Shown here in pieces: positions 25,701 through 38,500 of a stretch of DNA of 64,000 bases. Both the position numbers and the translations under genes were made by a program. Under the pieces are notes generated by a model. It was not told where the DNA came from. It made no database searches and was given only the letters and a program-made list of their open reading frames with translations. Numbering within the stretch: the stretch's first letter is position 1; each line of letters begins with the position of its first letter. The stretch spans positions 18,741,521 through 18,805,520 of the forward strand of contig OX291544.1 of the NCBI GenBank assembly GCA_946406115.1, read 5' to 3'. The stretch is from Apoda limacodes (taxonomy: Eukaryota > Arthropoda > Insecta > Lepidoptera > Limacodidae).

Positions 25701-27757
25701 GTGACTTAACCAATATGATAGGAACTCATCCTTAGCCCTCAGTACTCTTTAAGGCTAACTTCAAAGCAACGTTTACGCCAGGCTGTTATAAAAGTGACGC
25801 AGGAACAAGTGTACTAAAGTTACATTAACATGAGTGTGGAGCTCCTGACACATATGGTCTACAATGTGATGCATGTCGACCTCACTGGTGGCACAAGTTG
25901 CTTTGAAATTATCCTATTGTGGTAAACTAAAAATTAATAAAGTAAAATCATTCAGTTCTAGGAAAAATTGTTTATGTGCATTGTCATGTAATAAATGTAT
26001 TTTATCTGATTATTTGTTTAAAAACAACTTTTAATAATGTTTGGCAGTATTAGCACACATATTTGTAATATGTACATATCAGTCGGAGCAATTGATTGCT
26101 TTGATTTAGTAACACAAAACTATACTTACACTTATGAATATTGATTATTTCTTAAACAAAAAAATATTCTTTAAATACGATAGTAATAATTAAACACAAT
26201 TTAAATAAACATAACACTGTCGAAACATTTAATTATAACTGTACCTAAGCCTTGTGAAGCTGCTATGACAAAATCACAACAAGAAGAACAAATATAACTG
26301 TCATTTAAAGCTGCCTACATAAGTGGCATCTTATCCTTAAAAAATATTATAGCTAAATAATTAAAAAAAATTGAGCTAAATAATAAGGCAAGCTTAGGCT
26401 AAATCCATGATGGTTAAGTATATTATTCAACGAAAATTAAATAAAATGGTAAACATTTATATCTCAAAATAATTTGTTTTAGATTCTAATATGAAAGATA
26501 GGAGGTTCTCTGATTCTATTATAAATTAGAAAAACGTTTGGTTTTAACTCAGTTTCAGTGAATTGCTGTAATATGATCTATATTTATTGTTAACAAAGAA
26601 CCCAGCACTCCAATATCAGTGGAATTTTAAATGGATGCTCGCCACCAGTGCTTCTGAAGTGTACAGATAACACTATAATTATTTTAATTAAAACAGTGAT
26701 TTTATTTGTAATAAAAAAATTAAATTTTCAAAACTCTGTCAAATTTTAATCTTTGTCAATTGATTATGGTTGCGATGAGATCAAAACTTTATATTATAAC
26801 ATATATAAGTGTTATACCTGTTATTGTAAGTGATATGAAAACAATCTTGGAACTGATGATTTATTGATTTGTGAAATGCAAGATAAAAAAACAAGTTTCA
26901 GCAAAAATTACTTCTACATAATATCAGTACAAACGACCAAAATAATTACCCAGTTACTAAAGGGTACTTTTATTAAATGGGTTACAGATTTAAAAAAATT
27001 GTTAAATAAAAAAATTATAATTAAGTAGAAAACTATAATTATTCGAAAACTCATAATGAATCAACCTCTCAGTAAATATCAACTGAGTTCTTAAAACTCA
27101 TATAATGAATCTACCCTTGTTAAATATCCAGTCTTGTCTTTATTTGATTTAAATCTTTAAATCTTGGGGTCCATGGCCCTAGTGTGCATCGTAAATGGTA
27201 CAAATTCATAGTTATTTATTAAAAAATTATACATGGGACTGCTATTTCAGCTAAGAGATAATTGTGATTTTATAAAAAAAAATTGCATAAATTCTAATAA
27301 ATGAGTTAACTAGACACAAAATCAATCTTTAAAAATATTAAATTCACTATGTTCTGCCTATACATAAGGTGTTTCTTAAATTGTTCCTAAATAAAAAAAA
27401 GTTACCAACATGTTTTTTTGCTCTGATACAAGGACGAAACAGGTACTAAAATCTTTTGTAAATACTTAACACATGGAACACAGAGGAACTCATAAAATGG
27501 TAAATGTGAGCATAAGTAAAAAAAAAAGCTCTCCAAAAACTTAAACTGTAATACCAGAAGCATGGAAATTTATGTGATTTATGAGGCTTGGCTAATTTAA
27601 TAGTATATTCAATCAGTATGTTTCAATTGTGTTTCTAGACCTACCTAGTCTGGTATTCATTATTTACCACTATTATATTACAACTATTCACAAACAGTTT
27701 CCTCACATGATACCCATTATAAAAATATACATAATTCAATTGTTTGTAAATAAAAGA
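22762..27757. other. Intergenic region between element A and Nrk
   Basis: Apart from the LINE relic at 23127-23620 this is AT-rich and has no open frame of protein character. A stretch at about 24590-25020 ends in TTTTTTGAAGCCGGTTGAAAA, a common transposon-tail phrase in Lepidoptera. The last 1-2 kb before 27757 should include the Nrk 3' UTR. A candidate AATAAA on the minus strand is at about 27138-27143. Confidence 0.4.
23127..23620 (+). pseudogene. Non-LTR retrotransposon fragment: RNase H domain and C-terminal tail
   Basis: The segment 23170-23327 encodes the RNase H motif LQWIRGHSGSLGNDAADQLA, typical of the C-terminal part of LINE pol proteins. After a stop, 23445-23575 encodes a TGHCPLNKH-like stretch and a Cys/Glu-rich tail (LEAEETPTHVV) in the order seen in Jockey/R1/I-type elements. 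Several stops interrupt it. The reverse transcriptase upstream is not present. Confidence 0.75.
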
Positions 27758-29677
27758 TTATTCAGAATGAGTTCTTTCTAAGATCATTTGTATGTTATCC
27801 AGTGTCTGGTAAATTACTCTAAAGTTTGGTCGGTCACTTGGATGATGGTTCCAACACTGTTTCATTAATTCATAGACGCATCTAGGTGTATTATCTGGAC
27901 AAGCAAGAACATTCCCATCCTTTAAAAATCTAACAACTTCTTCATGAGTCATACCAAAATATGGTTGGAGAGCAAATGAGAATATTTCCCAAAGACATAC
28001 ACCATAAGCCCATACATCAGATTCTAGTGTGTACTTATTGTACAATATACTTTCTAAAGGCATCCATCGCACTGGAATAGCATCATGCTCGTCGCCTTTG
28101 TAATAATCTTGTAGATATATTTTATGTGACAGACCAAAGTCTGCAATTTTGACAACCATATCATCATTTATTAGACAGTTTCTTGTAGCTAGATCACGAT
28201 GTACAAACTTTCGGTCTGAAAGGTACACCATTCCAGAAGCTATCTGCCTTGCCACATGTAAGAGGTCTAAGTAATTAAGTGGAGCGGCAAGTAGTCTTAG
28301 ATCCTCTCTATGTTCTCCAGCAGCAGGAAAGTTAGATGCTGTACTGCAAGCTCTTAAATACTCATTTAAATCACCTTTTCCCATAAATTCAAATAATAAA
28401 CACATTGGCCGTCCAACAGCACATACACCTAATAGCTTTACTATATTAGGATGGTCAAAGTCTGCAAGCAAACAGGCTTCTCTTTCAAAATCCAGCTGTA
28501 AGTCATGCGAAGCTTCATCTTTCAGCATTTTAACAGCTACAAGAGTAAATTCTTCATCTGGAATAAGACCAGGTGCTTTAGCTTGAAATACTCTACCAAA
28601 TGCACCTTGTCCTAAATCTCTGATGTAAATTATATTGTTTCGAGGAAATTCTAGTTTTTCCAGTTTAGGATTCAACTGTGCGCCCGTTGAATGATAAGCT
28701 AGATTAGTTGGGAGTTTATCTACATCAATATCCATATTTTGTAAATTCCTGCGATTAGATATATTGGATTTAGAATAATGATTTTTAACAAAATAGTGGC
28801 ATAAAAGAGCTACTGATGCAATTGCTAAAATGCAGACAAGGCCACCAATAGACAACAATAAGACAAAAGTTGGTGTAAAATAACTTTCCATAATAACAAA
28901 TGGTTTATCAGTATTGTCAATTTCATCACTTGAGTTGGTACAAAAAGGTATATCACAGTATTCCCATCTTACATTAGGAACCATAGTATAGCACCAGGGC
29001 TTACGCTCCTCCCCTCCAGCATTTCTACAGTAATTAGATGAATTTTTGATTTCTGGGAAGATAAGTGGAGGTCTTGTGTGTGGTTGAGGGAACTGAGACT
29101 CCCATGATTGACAAGCTATTCCTGTTTCTGTTATATTGACTGTGCCCTGGTAATAGCGTCCATTACCTTGAACACAATTTGTTGTTACTTGGGTGAAATC
29201 CATGTCCACTATTCCTATATTATTGCAAGTTACCTGATTTCCCTTTCCTGAGAACCGAGGAAGTTCCTCACATTCTGGTAACCTAAAGTGACCCCTGGAT
29301 TCGAAATATAGTCCTCTACTCTTCTGTTCTTCAATAACGATCCAATTATTATAGCAAAACTGCATTTTAACTGCCATACAGTCTTCATAACAAAGGGATA
29401 ATGCAGAATCACCAACACCATCTTTATTAATGCATTTCGGAAATGCATAAGCGCAAAGAAACTTCTCAGCATTACTTCTACACGGTTCCTTTAAAGAAGA
29501 TATCATTTCCTTCCAAAGACCAGTAGTAATTTTTTCGTTTTCAAGTCCGCCTGTTTCGTTGTACCAAACATATCCAGTAGAATATTTTCTACATATTTGA
29601 CCATTATACGGTCCACAATATAACTGTACTGATTCAAGAAGTGCAAGCACAATTAAGATTTTAAGCAGCAAATCCAT
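27758..29677 (-). CDS. Nrk: Nrk/MuSK-like receptor tyrosine kinase (frizzled, kringle, kinase), intronless
   Basis: This is a single-pass plasma membrane receptor kinase of the ROR/MuSK/Nrk group, 639 aa and uninterrupted. Residues 1-19 look like a signal peptide. A Cys-rich frizzled domain covers about 21-150, a kringle about 168-246 (from CVQGNGRYYQG to a final IPFC) and a membrane helix about 269-297. The kinase covers about 349-632. Its catalytic parts are intact: GQGAFGRV 356-363, VAVK with Lys383, Glu400 in the alphaC helix, HRDLATRN 493-500, DFG 513-515, and an activation loop with tyrosines 521, 525 and 526 (YLQDYYKG). There is no Ig domain, matching fly Nrk rather than vertebrate ROR or MuSK. 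The APGLIPDEEF/VAVKMLKDEAS wording is that of the MuSK/Nrk branch. The start is supported by the signal peptide. Fly Nrk is neural; a similar role here is inferred. Ror is the closest alternative. Confidence 0.9.
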   Translation of the reverse strand: MDLLLKILIVLALLESVQLYCGPYNGQICRKYSTGYVWYNETGGLENEKITTGLWKEMISSLKEPCRSNAEKFLCAYAFPKCINKDGVGDSALSLCYEDCMAVKMQFCYNNWIVIEEQKSRGLYFESRGHFRLPECEELPRFSGKGNQVTCNNIGIVDMDFTQVTTNCVQGNGRYYQGTVNITETGIACQSWESQFPQPHTRPPLIFPEIKNSSNYCRNAGGEERKPWCYTMVPNVRWEYCDIPFCTNSSDEIDNTDKPFVIMESYFTPTFVLLLSIGGLVCILAIASVALLCHYFVKNHYSKSNISNRRNLQNMDIDVDKLPTNLAYHSTGAQLNPKLEKLEFPRNNIIYIRDLGQGAFGRVFQAKAPGLIPDEEFTLVAVKMLKDEASHDLQLDFEREACLLADFDHPNIVKLLGVCAVGRPMCLLFEFMGKGDLNEYLRACSTASNFPAAGEHREDLRLLAAPLNYLDLLHVARQIASGMVYLSDRKFVHRDLATRNCLINDDMVVKIADFGLSHKIYLQDYYKGDEHDAIPVRWMPLESILYNKYTLESDVWAYGVCLWEIFSFALQPYFGMTHEEVVRFLKDGNVLACPDNTPRCVYELMKQCWNHHPSDRPNFRVIYQTLDNIQMILERTHSE

Positions 29678-30339
29678 CGTAAACTTAAGGTAAGATACAC
29701 ATGCCTACTAATTTCGATGTACCTACACGAAATACAACTGTCACATTCTAATGTTAAGTTTTATAACTTATGATAATAAAAGTAAGCTTCATATAATTTT
29801 TGAACTGTCATATAAAAAACTTGATGGATTATACTATTTTGAGAACCGTATCGATTTTATTTATTTGACAACTTGCTAGTATTGCTAGTTTACAAAAAAA
29901 GCTACGCTGTGTTTGCCAGGTTGTAATAGTCAAAACCTATATTACCAATCCAAAAACTCTGTATAATATCTGTATACCCGATTTTAACTCATAGGTCGTG
30001 ATTTTTTAGCTGCTACGATTGCGTTTGCTTTCGTGCTGTCTCTTACTGTTTTGTTAAAAAATCTGTTTGCTATCCTGCTGTTGTTGCCAAATTTGCTTTA
30101 TTTGCGATAAATTGCAAGCTACAAAAACAGGCCCATAATCCAACCAAGTGTCACAGACTCAACCAAGAACCTTATATATAATATATAAGCCTATCTTGGC
30201 CTGTAAACTCATTTCATTCTTACAGTCGGCCACCTTTATCAATCTGTAACAAAATCTAAAAATCTTTCCAAAATCTTTGATGTCCAGTGGATGTTTAAAA
30301 AGGGAGTAGCGCTCACAGTTTCCTGTTTTTCAGACAGTA

Positions 30340-30920
30340 AAAGAAAATTCAGAAACTATTACCGAGGAACCTTGCGGATGATGTTGCTCTAATATCAGGT
30401 AGTAAGCAGGAAATAAAGGAACGTTTAGAACTTTAAAGGAATCTCTTGAACCTGGCAAACTGCGCATTATCAGAATTAAGACCGAATATATGGTGTTCAA
30501 TCTTAGGAACGACAAATATAGTATGCCAAACACTAAACTCGAACGAGACAGCGAAATTCTATCGCCAGTAAATAAAGCTGAAATATCTAAGCTTTGTCAT
30601 TACAGAATACATACATACACAACATCACATCAAACGTCTGATTCCCAGTGGGGTAGCCAGAGACCAAATACTCCTACTTTCTAGAAAATAAATACCTATA
30701 CATTGCAGAATATACGGCGCAAACTAACAAGTTTCTTAAGTGATCCGAAAATACCTGTGCAAACCACAGGCCCGGTCTAAATAGCCACCTTAAAATCAGT
30801 TCTACTGTACTGTAATGAAACGTGGCTACTGAAGAAAGCATACCAGAAAAAGCCATGTATCATCGAAATGAGTAAACTTATTCTGAATGATAAAGTACGT
30901 AACCATATCTTCATTACAGG
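30340..30920 (+). pseudogene. RTE-type LINE reverse transcriptase relic
   Basis: The segment 30361-30430 reads LADDVALISGSKQEIKERLE, the FADD-box region of an RTE-like reverse transcriptase. Then 30470-30530 has RIKTEYMVFNLRNDKYSM, the following block in that family. After a damaged gap, 30818-30915 reads ETWLLKKAYQKK and NDKVRNHI, corresponding to the downstream conserved block. Frame changes and stops lie between them. Confidence 0.7.
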
Positions 30921-32033
30921 ACAGTTTTTTTTAAAGTGAATAGTTCTTTTAAACGGTTAAGAATTGTGACATTAACATATGTGTATATAAACAACGTTAC
31001 AGTGATGAGTCTCGACGCTACATAGCTCCCGCTTTGTTGCAACGTTGAGTAAATTTCGCTTTTAGATTTTGTCATAGTAAAAAGTCTGCAGTATTTCTAA
31101 TACTAAAATGGTACTATTCCGTATACTGGGAAATGTTATTATATGCCAATGAAACGTTTACTTCATACTATCTCACTACTTGCGTCGGCAAAGAATCCTC
31201 CATAAATCAATCATTTTATTTTATTTGCATAAAGCAAATTTGAGCACTGTGCTTGAGCAATTTACCAATAACAAAAATAGTGTCCAAATTAATATAAAAA
31301 AAAAAACAAATATTTCAATTTTATGCTTTTTATTTAAATACATCCTAATATAGTACGATTATCATAAGAAATAAAAGAAAAATTAATATTAATAATTTAA
31401 AACTAAAAATAAAAAAATTAACACATAAAAAAAAAATATGTATACATAACCTATTTTTTTTATTTTATTTATTTTTACTTATTGTTAAGATTGAATAAAA
31501 TAAAAAAAAAAAAATTAAAATTATTTATCGTCAAAGAACGGTTGCATGCGATTTAAAAGTATTATTAAATTCTGAAAAGAGATTATTACGGATTACTGAT
31601 TAAAGTTTATTATATATTTTTGTAGCCATGCCAAGTTTACTTTTATCCAAAATAGCCGTTCTACGAGATGGTGTGCATACTTTATTTTGATTACGTACAC
31701 TATTAGGTTTTTCTAACAGAGATAATTTTTTTTTACAAATACTGCAGTTTCATAAAAATAGAGGAATGAAAGAGTTAAAATATAAATTTTGCAAAATAAG
31801 GTACATCAGTTCGTCGATTGCAATTTGCATATAGCTCGAACGCATTTTTTGGGACTTGAATGCTCTCTTTCTTTACGCCTTGGAACCTTCATGGGAATGC
31901 ACTGTAGGATTTCAGATAGCGAATGCTTAGGTGGAATAAACTCTGCCGAGGATTTCTCTAGGGACTACATACAGTATGGGGTTCTTTAAGAAGGAAGTGA
32001 TTAGATTTTTATATGGTCCCCCCAATGCCCCCG

Positions 32034-32114
32034 AAGTTGCAAGCGTTCATAGGCTACGCTAACTGCATCAGGTGGGCTGTAAGCCTGCTTGCTATCTTGG
32101 TGGTACATAAAATA
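32034..32114. repeat. Dispersed repeat tail, copy 1
   Basis: GTTGCAAGCGTTCATAGG is followed by a CATCAGGTGG phrase, GTAAGC, CTTGC and GTGGTA with an A-rich tail. The same order occurs at 44181-44270. The wording resembles 3' tails of lepidopteran LINEs. Confidence 0.5.
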
Positions 32115-32516
32115 AAAAATATATTATTTACCTAGGTTTCTTGTCTCAGCTATTAACGTTGGGGTTGCTATTGTAACTTATTTGTTTTAGTGAAATTGCT
32201 GTCATCTATTATAACTACATTTATATTGCTACGCTCATCGATCTACTTAGACCGATGGTTACGATGTTGTTACGCTGTAACACGCGCTATAGCAGCATTA
32301 TAGAGTGGGTATTAACATTTCAGGCCAAATTTTCGTTGAAGCATATTATTATAATTATTACCTAGCATTTTAATTAACGTCTAATTTAATTATACATATG
32401 CCATTATATTTACACAAAAAAAATATGTCGATGGTAACACTGTCACAAACACAAATAAAAAATATTAGTCTGTGGTCAAGTCTTCATAACAAAATTACTA
32501 TATTACATACCAGTAA

Positions 32517-35500
32517 ATGGCTGCAATTGAGAAAGTAAAAGTTGTAGTTCTTGGTGATTCAGGTAATTTCAATTCTAATTATTCATTTTTCACAAAAGCA
32601 AAATTCCTAATAGCTTATATTATCATTGAAATTAATTTAAGACTCCATAAACAAAACACTGTCTACTTGGTTAAGTGCACCTGTGGAGGGTTGCCAACAC
32701 AACAAACAAAAAAAAAGATTGTGTGGCGCGAAATTCTTTTATATTATAAAATTAAATAAAATTGTTTTATAAATAACCTAGATGATGAAGATGCGGTTTC
32801 TTTTATAAAAGCAATTTACACTTTATGCTAGTAAAGGAAAATGGGTTAACAGTGGAGTGAATCACTTTTTTCTAAATCACATTGAGATTGGTCTTATATT
32901 TAGTCTTATATGTTATATAGTATAAGTGTGTGATATCACTTTTGTAGGTATATATAAGACGTATAAGTGCGTGTCGTACCGTTCCGCTTCTGTAGGATGG
33001 GAATAGGGTTGGTTCCAATAAGAAGATATCTAGACAGGATTAAAGTTGAAAAAGAACAAAAATCAACTACTTCTATAAAGTTATAAAAAAAATACATTAA
33101 AAATAGCTTATGCTCGCACACATTACTTACATCAAACACTAATCGGTTTGCGTGATGTCACTACTTTCCTGTCAGTTTATCTAAGTACCTATGTGGCTAA
33201 ACAAGAAAAAACATATTTTAAATACATACACGTAGAACGTAAGTCTAGCCGAAAAATGAATTCACCGGAGGGCCGCCGCCCTGAGAAAAAGTATCGAAGC
33301 TATTTGACGTCACAAACGTCAAATTGACGTTACGTTGTGCAAAATGGTAAAACCGGTTATCATTCGTATTTTTCGGTATAGAAAAGCGACACCCTATGCT
33401 AGCCCTGCAACAGCTGTCATTAGAATCACGTCTAAGTTTCGTAAGGCGGTTATTGAAATGTATCAAATGTAAGCGTAACAATACCATTCTTATTGTTGCG
33501 TTCACAAAAAAACAAGAGATAGGGTGATTATGCTAGTTCGACGACCACCACTGGTTTGCGACCGCTTTAACGTAAAATTTAAAAAATAGTCTAAATGAAC
33601 CTAGCCAATTACTATCTTTGTTTCAAAACATAAGATCGACCGGTTCCCCTTCCTCCGCGATGTCGTATGTCGACCAATGATTACTTGTTACATCACAGTG
33701 AGCCGACAATCTGGAGCCTACATACACGTTGTACCAAAAGTAAACTAAAATTAGTGAGGCGCCATATTTTTAAACGAAAGTAAAGCGTGTTTCTAATTAT
33801 ATTAACATCTAGATATTATGTTTGTGAAATCAAAATATATTTATAGTTTGCTTATAACTAATCTTTATTAATAAAAATATGTTTTTTTTTTAAATAATGG
33901 ATAGTCGGTAAACTATCACCCTGAAATGATGTTTCCCTCAGCTTGCGACCGCCCGTTCGGGAACTAGCTGTTTTGGTCTAATCAGATATGTTTTTTTTTA
34001 TGTTACTGCATGGTATAGGGTGAAATACAAATTTATTTATCGTTCCAACTAGTTTTGTGGAATTTAGACGTCAGATTGCGACCAGCAAAATTCATAGTAT
34101 GTATCATAGTCTAAACTCATTTTAATTATGTTTAAAAGATGGTCGCGAACTGATCAGTTGACAACCATAAATTTTGTTTCATACAAAAATATTAATTTTG
34201 ACAGTCGTGAACTGATTAGTTAACAACTACAGCAATTTTTTATTTTATTTGCTAGATTTTAGTGGTCGAGAACTCGCTATTTTCCGTCCAAGGCAATTGT
34301 AATTTTTATTCATTAGGTTTTAGTGGTCGAGAACACACTATTATGCGACCACAAATCAATACCCATATTAAACTGTGGGCAATAAATAACTCATCTGCCT
34401 GAGACTCAATATCCTCAATTATTACTATTTCATTATAAGAGATCTCATCCATCTGAAGATCTTTATGTTTTATCCGTTTTTGCATGATTATATTTTCGTT
34501 GAATGGGGTTGATGATTCACTTAACACAACTGTAGTAGGCGCATCTGCTTTTTCTTACTGAACATGATGGATTTCGGCTGATACTGTAAATGATCTGCAC
34601 TGATTTTCAGACCCAGACTGGTCACTGTGTGATTTATTATTACTTTGTGACACTTCTAATTCATCAGACATCATCAATGCTATATTGTTGAGCGATATAT
34701 ATGGCCCGCAATAAGGAAAACTTGTTATGTCGGATATGTCTTGTTGAAGTAACGAGATAATTTTAGTAGCTGAGGCAAAATTTTTAGCAGTTACTGTATT
34801 CCTACTTGAGTTTGAAATTCTGACTTTGCGTTGAATATCTTTTACACATTTACTGTAATCTACGGAGTCCTCATTTAAGGGATATAACCCACATTTTCTG
34901 AACCTGATTATTATTGCTTCATCTAAGTCAATTGTTGTGAAAGTTTCGTTTAAAATTTTGCAAAAGTTTAATTTTGATATGACTTGGTCCATATGTTTTT
35001 TACGCTTTTGCCAATTTCTCACTGTTTTTTGCCACTCTTGTTTAAGTGTAAAAGATATTCAACGCAGAATTTCAAACTCAAGTAGGAATACAGTAACTGC
35101 TAATAATTTTGCCTCAGCTACTAAAATTATATCGTTACTTCAACAAGACATATCCGAGCGCAACATAAACGCTGAAGTAAGTTTAGAAGAAATTCATAAT
35201 GCTAAAGAAAAAAGTCTTGCAAATCGCTGTTCTAAATCTCAAACACCACGAACTTCCGCAACTTCCAACCAAAGAAAGAAAGAAGTTGTATTGGACGGTA
35301 ATAATGTAGTTATTCCTAGCAATGAGCATGAGCCCTTCGAGCCACATGGTTCCATATCTCTCTTAACAACACTTTAACATTCTTACCACTGAAATAATTA
35401 CTGATGCCAGTATTCATTCTGTTGAAGGAAATCCTGAAAATATAAGTTTTCCTGATTGCGGGTCATATATATCGCTCAACAATATAGCATTGATGATGTT

Positions 35501-38500
35501 TGATTAATTAGAAGTGTTACAAAGTAATAATAAATCACACAGTGACCAGTCTGGGTCTGAAAATCAGTGCAGATCATTTACAGTATCAGCCGAAATCCAT
35601 CATGTTCAGTAAGAAAAAGCAAATGCGCCTACTATAGTTGTGTTAAGTGAATCATCAACCCCATTCAACGAAAATATAATCATGAAAAAACTGATAAAAC
35701 ATAAAGATCTTCAGATGGATGAGATATCTTATAATGAAATAGTAATAATTGAGGATATTGACGCAGAAGTGTATAAAACCAGGCAATTCAAGGACTGTCA
35801 GGCAGATGAGAAGACAGATAAATCTCAGCACAAGTTATCTTTTGATGACGCCTTTGAGTAACATTTTCTTTATCCTGATCCACAAATTCCAAGAATAAAT
35901 AAAAACAATAGATCTAAGTTACCTAGTACTATTTCTTCGAGTGCATGGAGGGAGTTTTACATCAAGAAAGATGAAGACAAAGAAAATAAACTAAACGAAA
36001 AAAGACGCAGAACGCAATTAAGAGAAGGTGAAAAAGAAAGAAAAAGTAATGAAAAACAAAGCAAAGTATTAAAGAAAAAGAAAGTTACACAGAAGAGCAG
36101 CTCAAAAAAGATGCTTATCTAATCTTCGCAATACAAAATTATAAAATGTAGTGAATGTTCCGAAGATTTGGTCAGCGACGTAGAGGACGACTTAGAAAAA
36201 AACATTGGATGTGATCATTGTAAGAGATGGTTTTTTCATTTATTTTACTTATTTAAAAAATAATCCATATGCAGAAGCGGCACAATCCGAATATGTTAGC
36301 CCATATTATAAGTAATAAATATTTATCAATCTCTTGCGTTTTATTTATGACCTTCAGTCAATGACTTAAGCCCCCATTTTCAGTGGCTTGAAAGTGGACG
36401 AAAAACGACGAAAAATATGGGCGTAAACTGGCTGTAGGTGTCCGAGCACTAAAAAAAAGGCATTTTAAGATTAATAACCTTTTTTTTATTAATAGAGTGA
36501 AACCTGTACATAGTATTCATGAGATATCGTTAATTTAAAGTATACTGTATAACAAATTATTTATAATTTCACAAAAAGAGACTCCTAGCTACGGAAAATA
36601 TAAGTTTAAACAATACAAGTTTACTAACTGGTCGTGAACTACCATACCTTCGTCCCGCGGATTGTCTTATTCTGTACTTTATATACAAAAATGCATGTTG
36701 CCTTGTTTGTTAGGATTTGTCCCATTGCAGTAAATATTTGATGAGATTTTGTGCCCACGGCCGCCGCCGCCGGAAAGGAGAAACAGGAAAAAGAGGGATA
36801 GGGGAAGAAGAGTTATTTTATTTATCAATTAAAAATATATTCAAACATAAATAATGATAGCAACAATATACAGCATCAATGATTAATTATCTACATCGTC
36901 CCATCACTAGTCCTGTTACTTTGATAGCTGTCGGTTTTTTTGGCACTATATTTTACAAGGTACCTACCTAACCTACAGTGTCGAACCCAGTACCTATGTG
37001 TGTTGGTTGAAGTGAGGTCACAGATAGCGTTGCCATCTCTAAACTCAGCAACTAGGACAAGAAGCGTAAAACCCCGGATTTTGAAGCCGGACATGTCAAC
37101 AGTTTCTTTTTAAAAGTTACTTAGAAAAATCAAAAATTAAACTAAATTTAGTTTTATTAAGAAACAAAACGTGTCAAAAGGATCTTAAAGTTTTCTGGAA
37201 CCCGGACTATAAATGAAACCCCGTCCGGACGCTAACCCGAACGCCCTCTAAACTAGGACAAATCCGGGGAAACCTGGACGGAAACTCTAGTCACAGAAAC
37301 TTTTGACCGTTTTGTTAGCAAAATACTACTTTTATATTTTTGTAAGAATAAATGTTTTTTGTTTCTGGTTACATAAATTTACTGTTTTTGAAAACATAGA
37401 AATAACACCGTTATATATCCGAAAAACTTTTAAACCAAAAAAGGCGTAAAGCCGGCCGCATACTACAGAAATTACCGACAGAAAAATTCACTCAGTGCAT
37501 ACATTTTGTCACGAGAAATTTTCTTAGTGTGCGCGACTTAGTACAAAATCATTAGGGCAAAGTCGTTGGGGCCAAGAGTGAACGATGAACGAGTTTGGTG
37601 AACGAAAACATCGTAAGGAAACCTGCACACGTAAAAAAAAAAGATGTGTGGACTAGGGCCCAAATCGCCCTCGGTGACGGTAGTCCGTGCCCTAACAGTG
37701 TGGACGTATGAGCCTGATGAGAAAGATAGGTAGACACAAGTTTTTTTTAGATACTGCCGTGTTTATTTACTTGCAAAATGTACATCTTGGTAGTCCACCG
37801 GAACAACGAAAAAACAACTTCCAATGAAATGAAACATATCTCAAATAGTAGGTTTTGAATTGCCGAAAATAAAGGGGTTTGTAGATTTTTCTTTGGAAGC
37901 TGGACCAAGAGTGTGTAAAGACCCTTATTTTAAATCAAGTACAGACGCAGCTCAGGGTAAAAGTAACATCAATCGATAGAATACAATAAAAAAACAAAAA
38001 AATATTTTTAGTAAAATGGCTCAAAGTTCATATAAAAATCAACAAAGTCTATTTTTACACTTAAAATATAATCAATTATTGCTTATTTGAATTTAAATTA
38101 ACTTATACATTCAAATCTTAATTATGCACATATATTGAAGACCAATCGATGACTGAAGTTTAGCGCTCTTGTCTCGGCCAAAGGATGGGTGGCCATTTTT
38201 GTACGCAAATCCACTATTGTTAATCGACAAACTATTGTGTTGGTTGTGATGTTGAACAAATTTATCCAGATAGCGAAGTGCTCGGAGCACAGTGCAAAAG
38301 GATAGTCATAACGATCTTTGAAGTTCAGCAACATAGCCTGCGATTGGTCCTAAGATGGATTACCTCCTTTAAACGGTCGGTGTGTATGACCATTAAACCT
38401 TACCACATAGGCGCAGCTACGTGATATGCGAATATGCGAATGCTATTGTTTGTGAAGATCTTATATCTACTTCTCTTACCGCCAAAAGAGCACTGCGTAT

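Larger units (their letters stand above)
29678..32516. other. Intergenic region between divergent Nrk and RABL3
   Basis: This should hold both promoters. It contains an RTE-type LINE relic (30340-30920), a very AT-rich stretch (31200-31540) with many A runs, and a repeat tail at 32034-32114. No core promoter motif is clear. Confidence 0.4.
33519..36656. mobile_element. Defective pogo-like DNA transposon, element C, inside RABL3 intron 1
   Basis: The left end TAGGGTGATTATGCTAGTTC, continuing into GACGACC, is a degenerate reverse complement of GGTCGTGAACTACCATACC near 36631-36650. A word GGTCGNGAACT or its complement recurs at about 33558, 33943, 34076, 34141, 34203, 34264, 34325 and 36631. 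The interior has only the C-terminal part of a pogo-type transposase, present twice in opposite orientation. The borders are less certain than for elements A and B. Confidence 0.5.
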
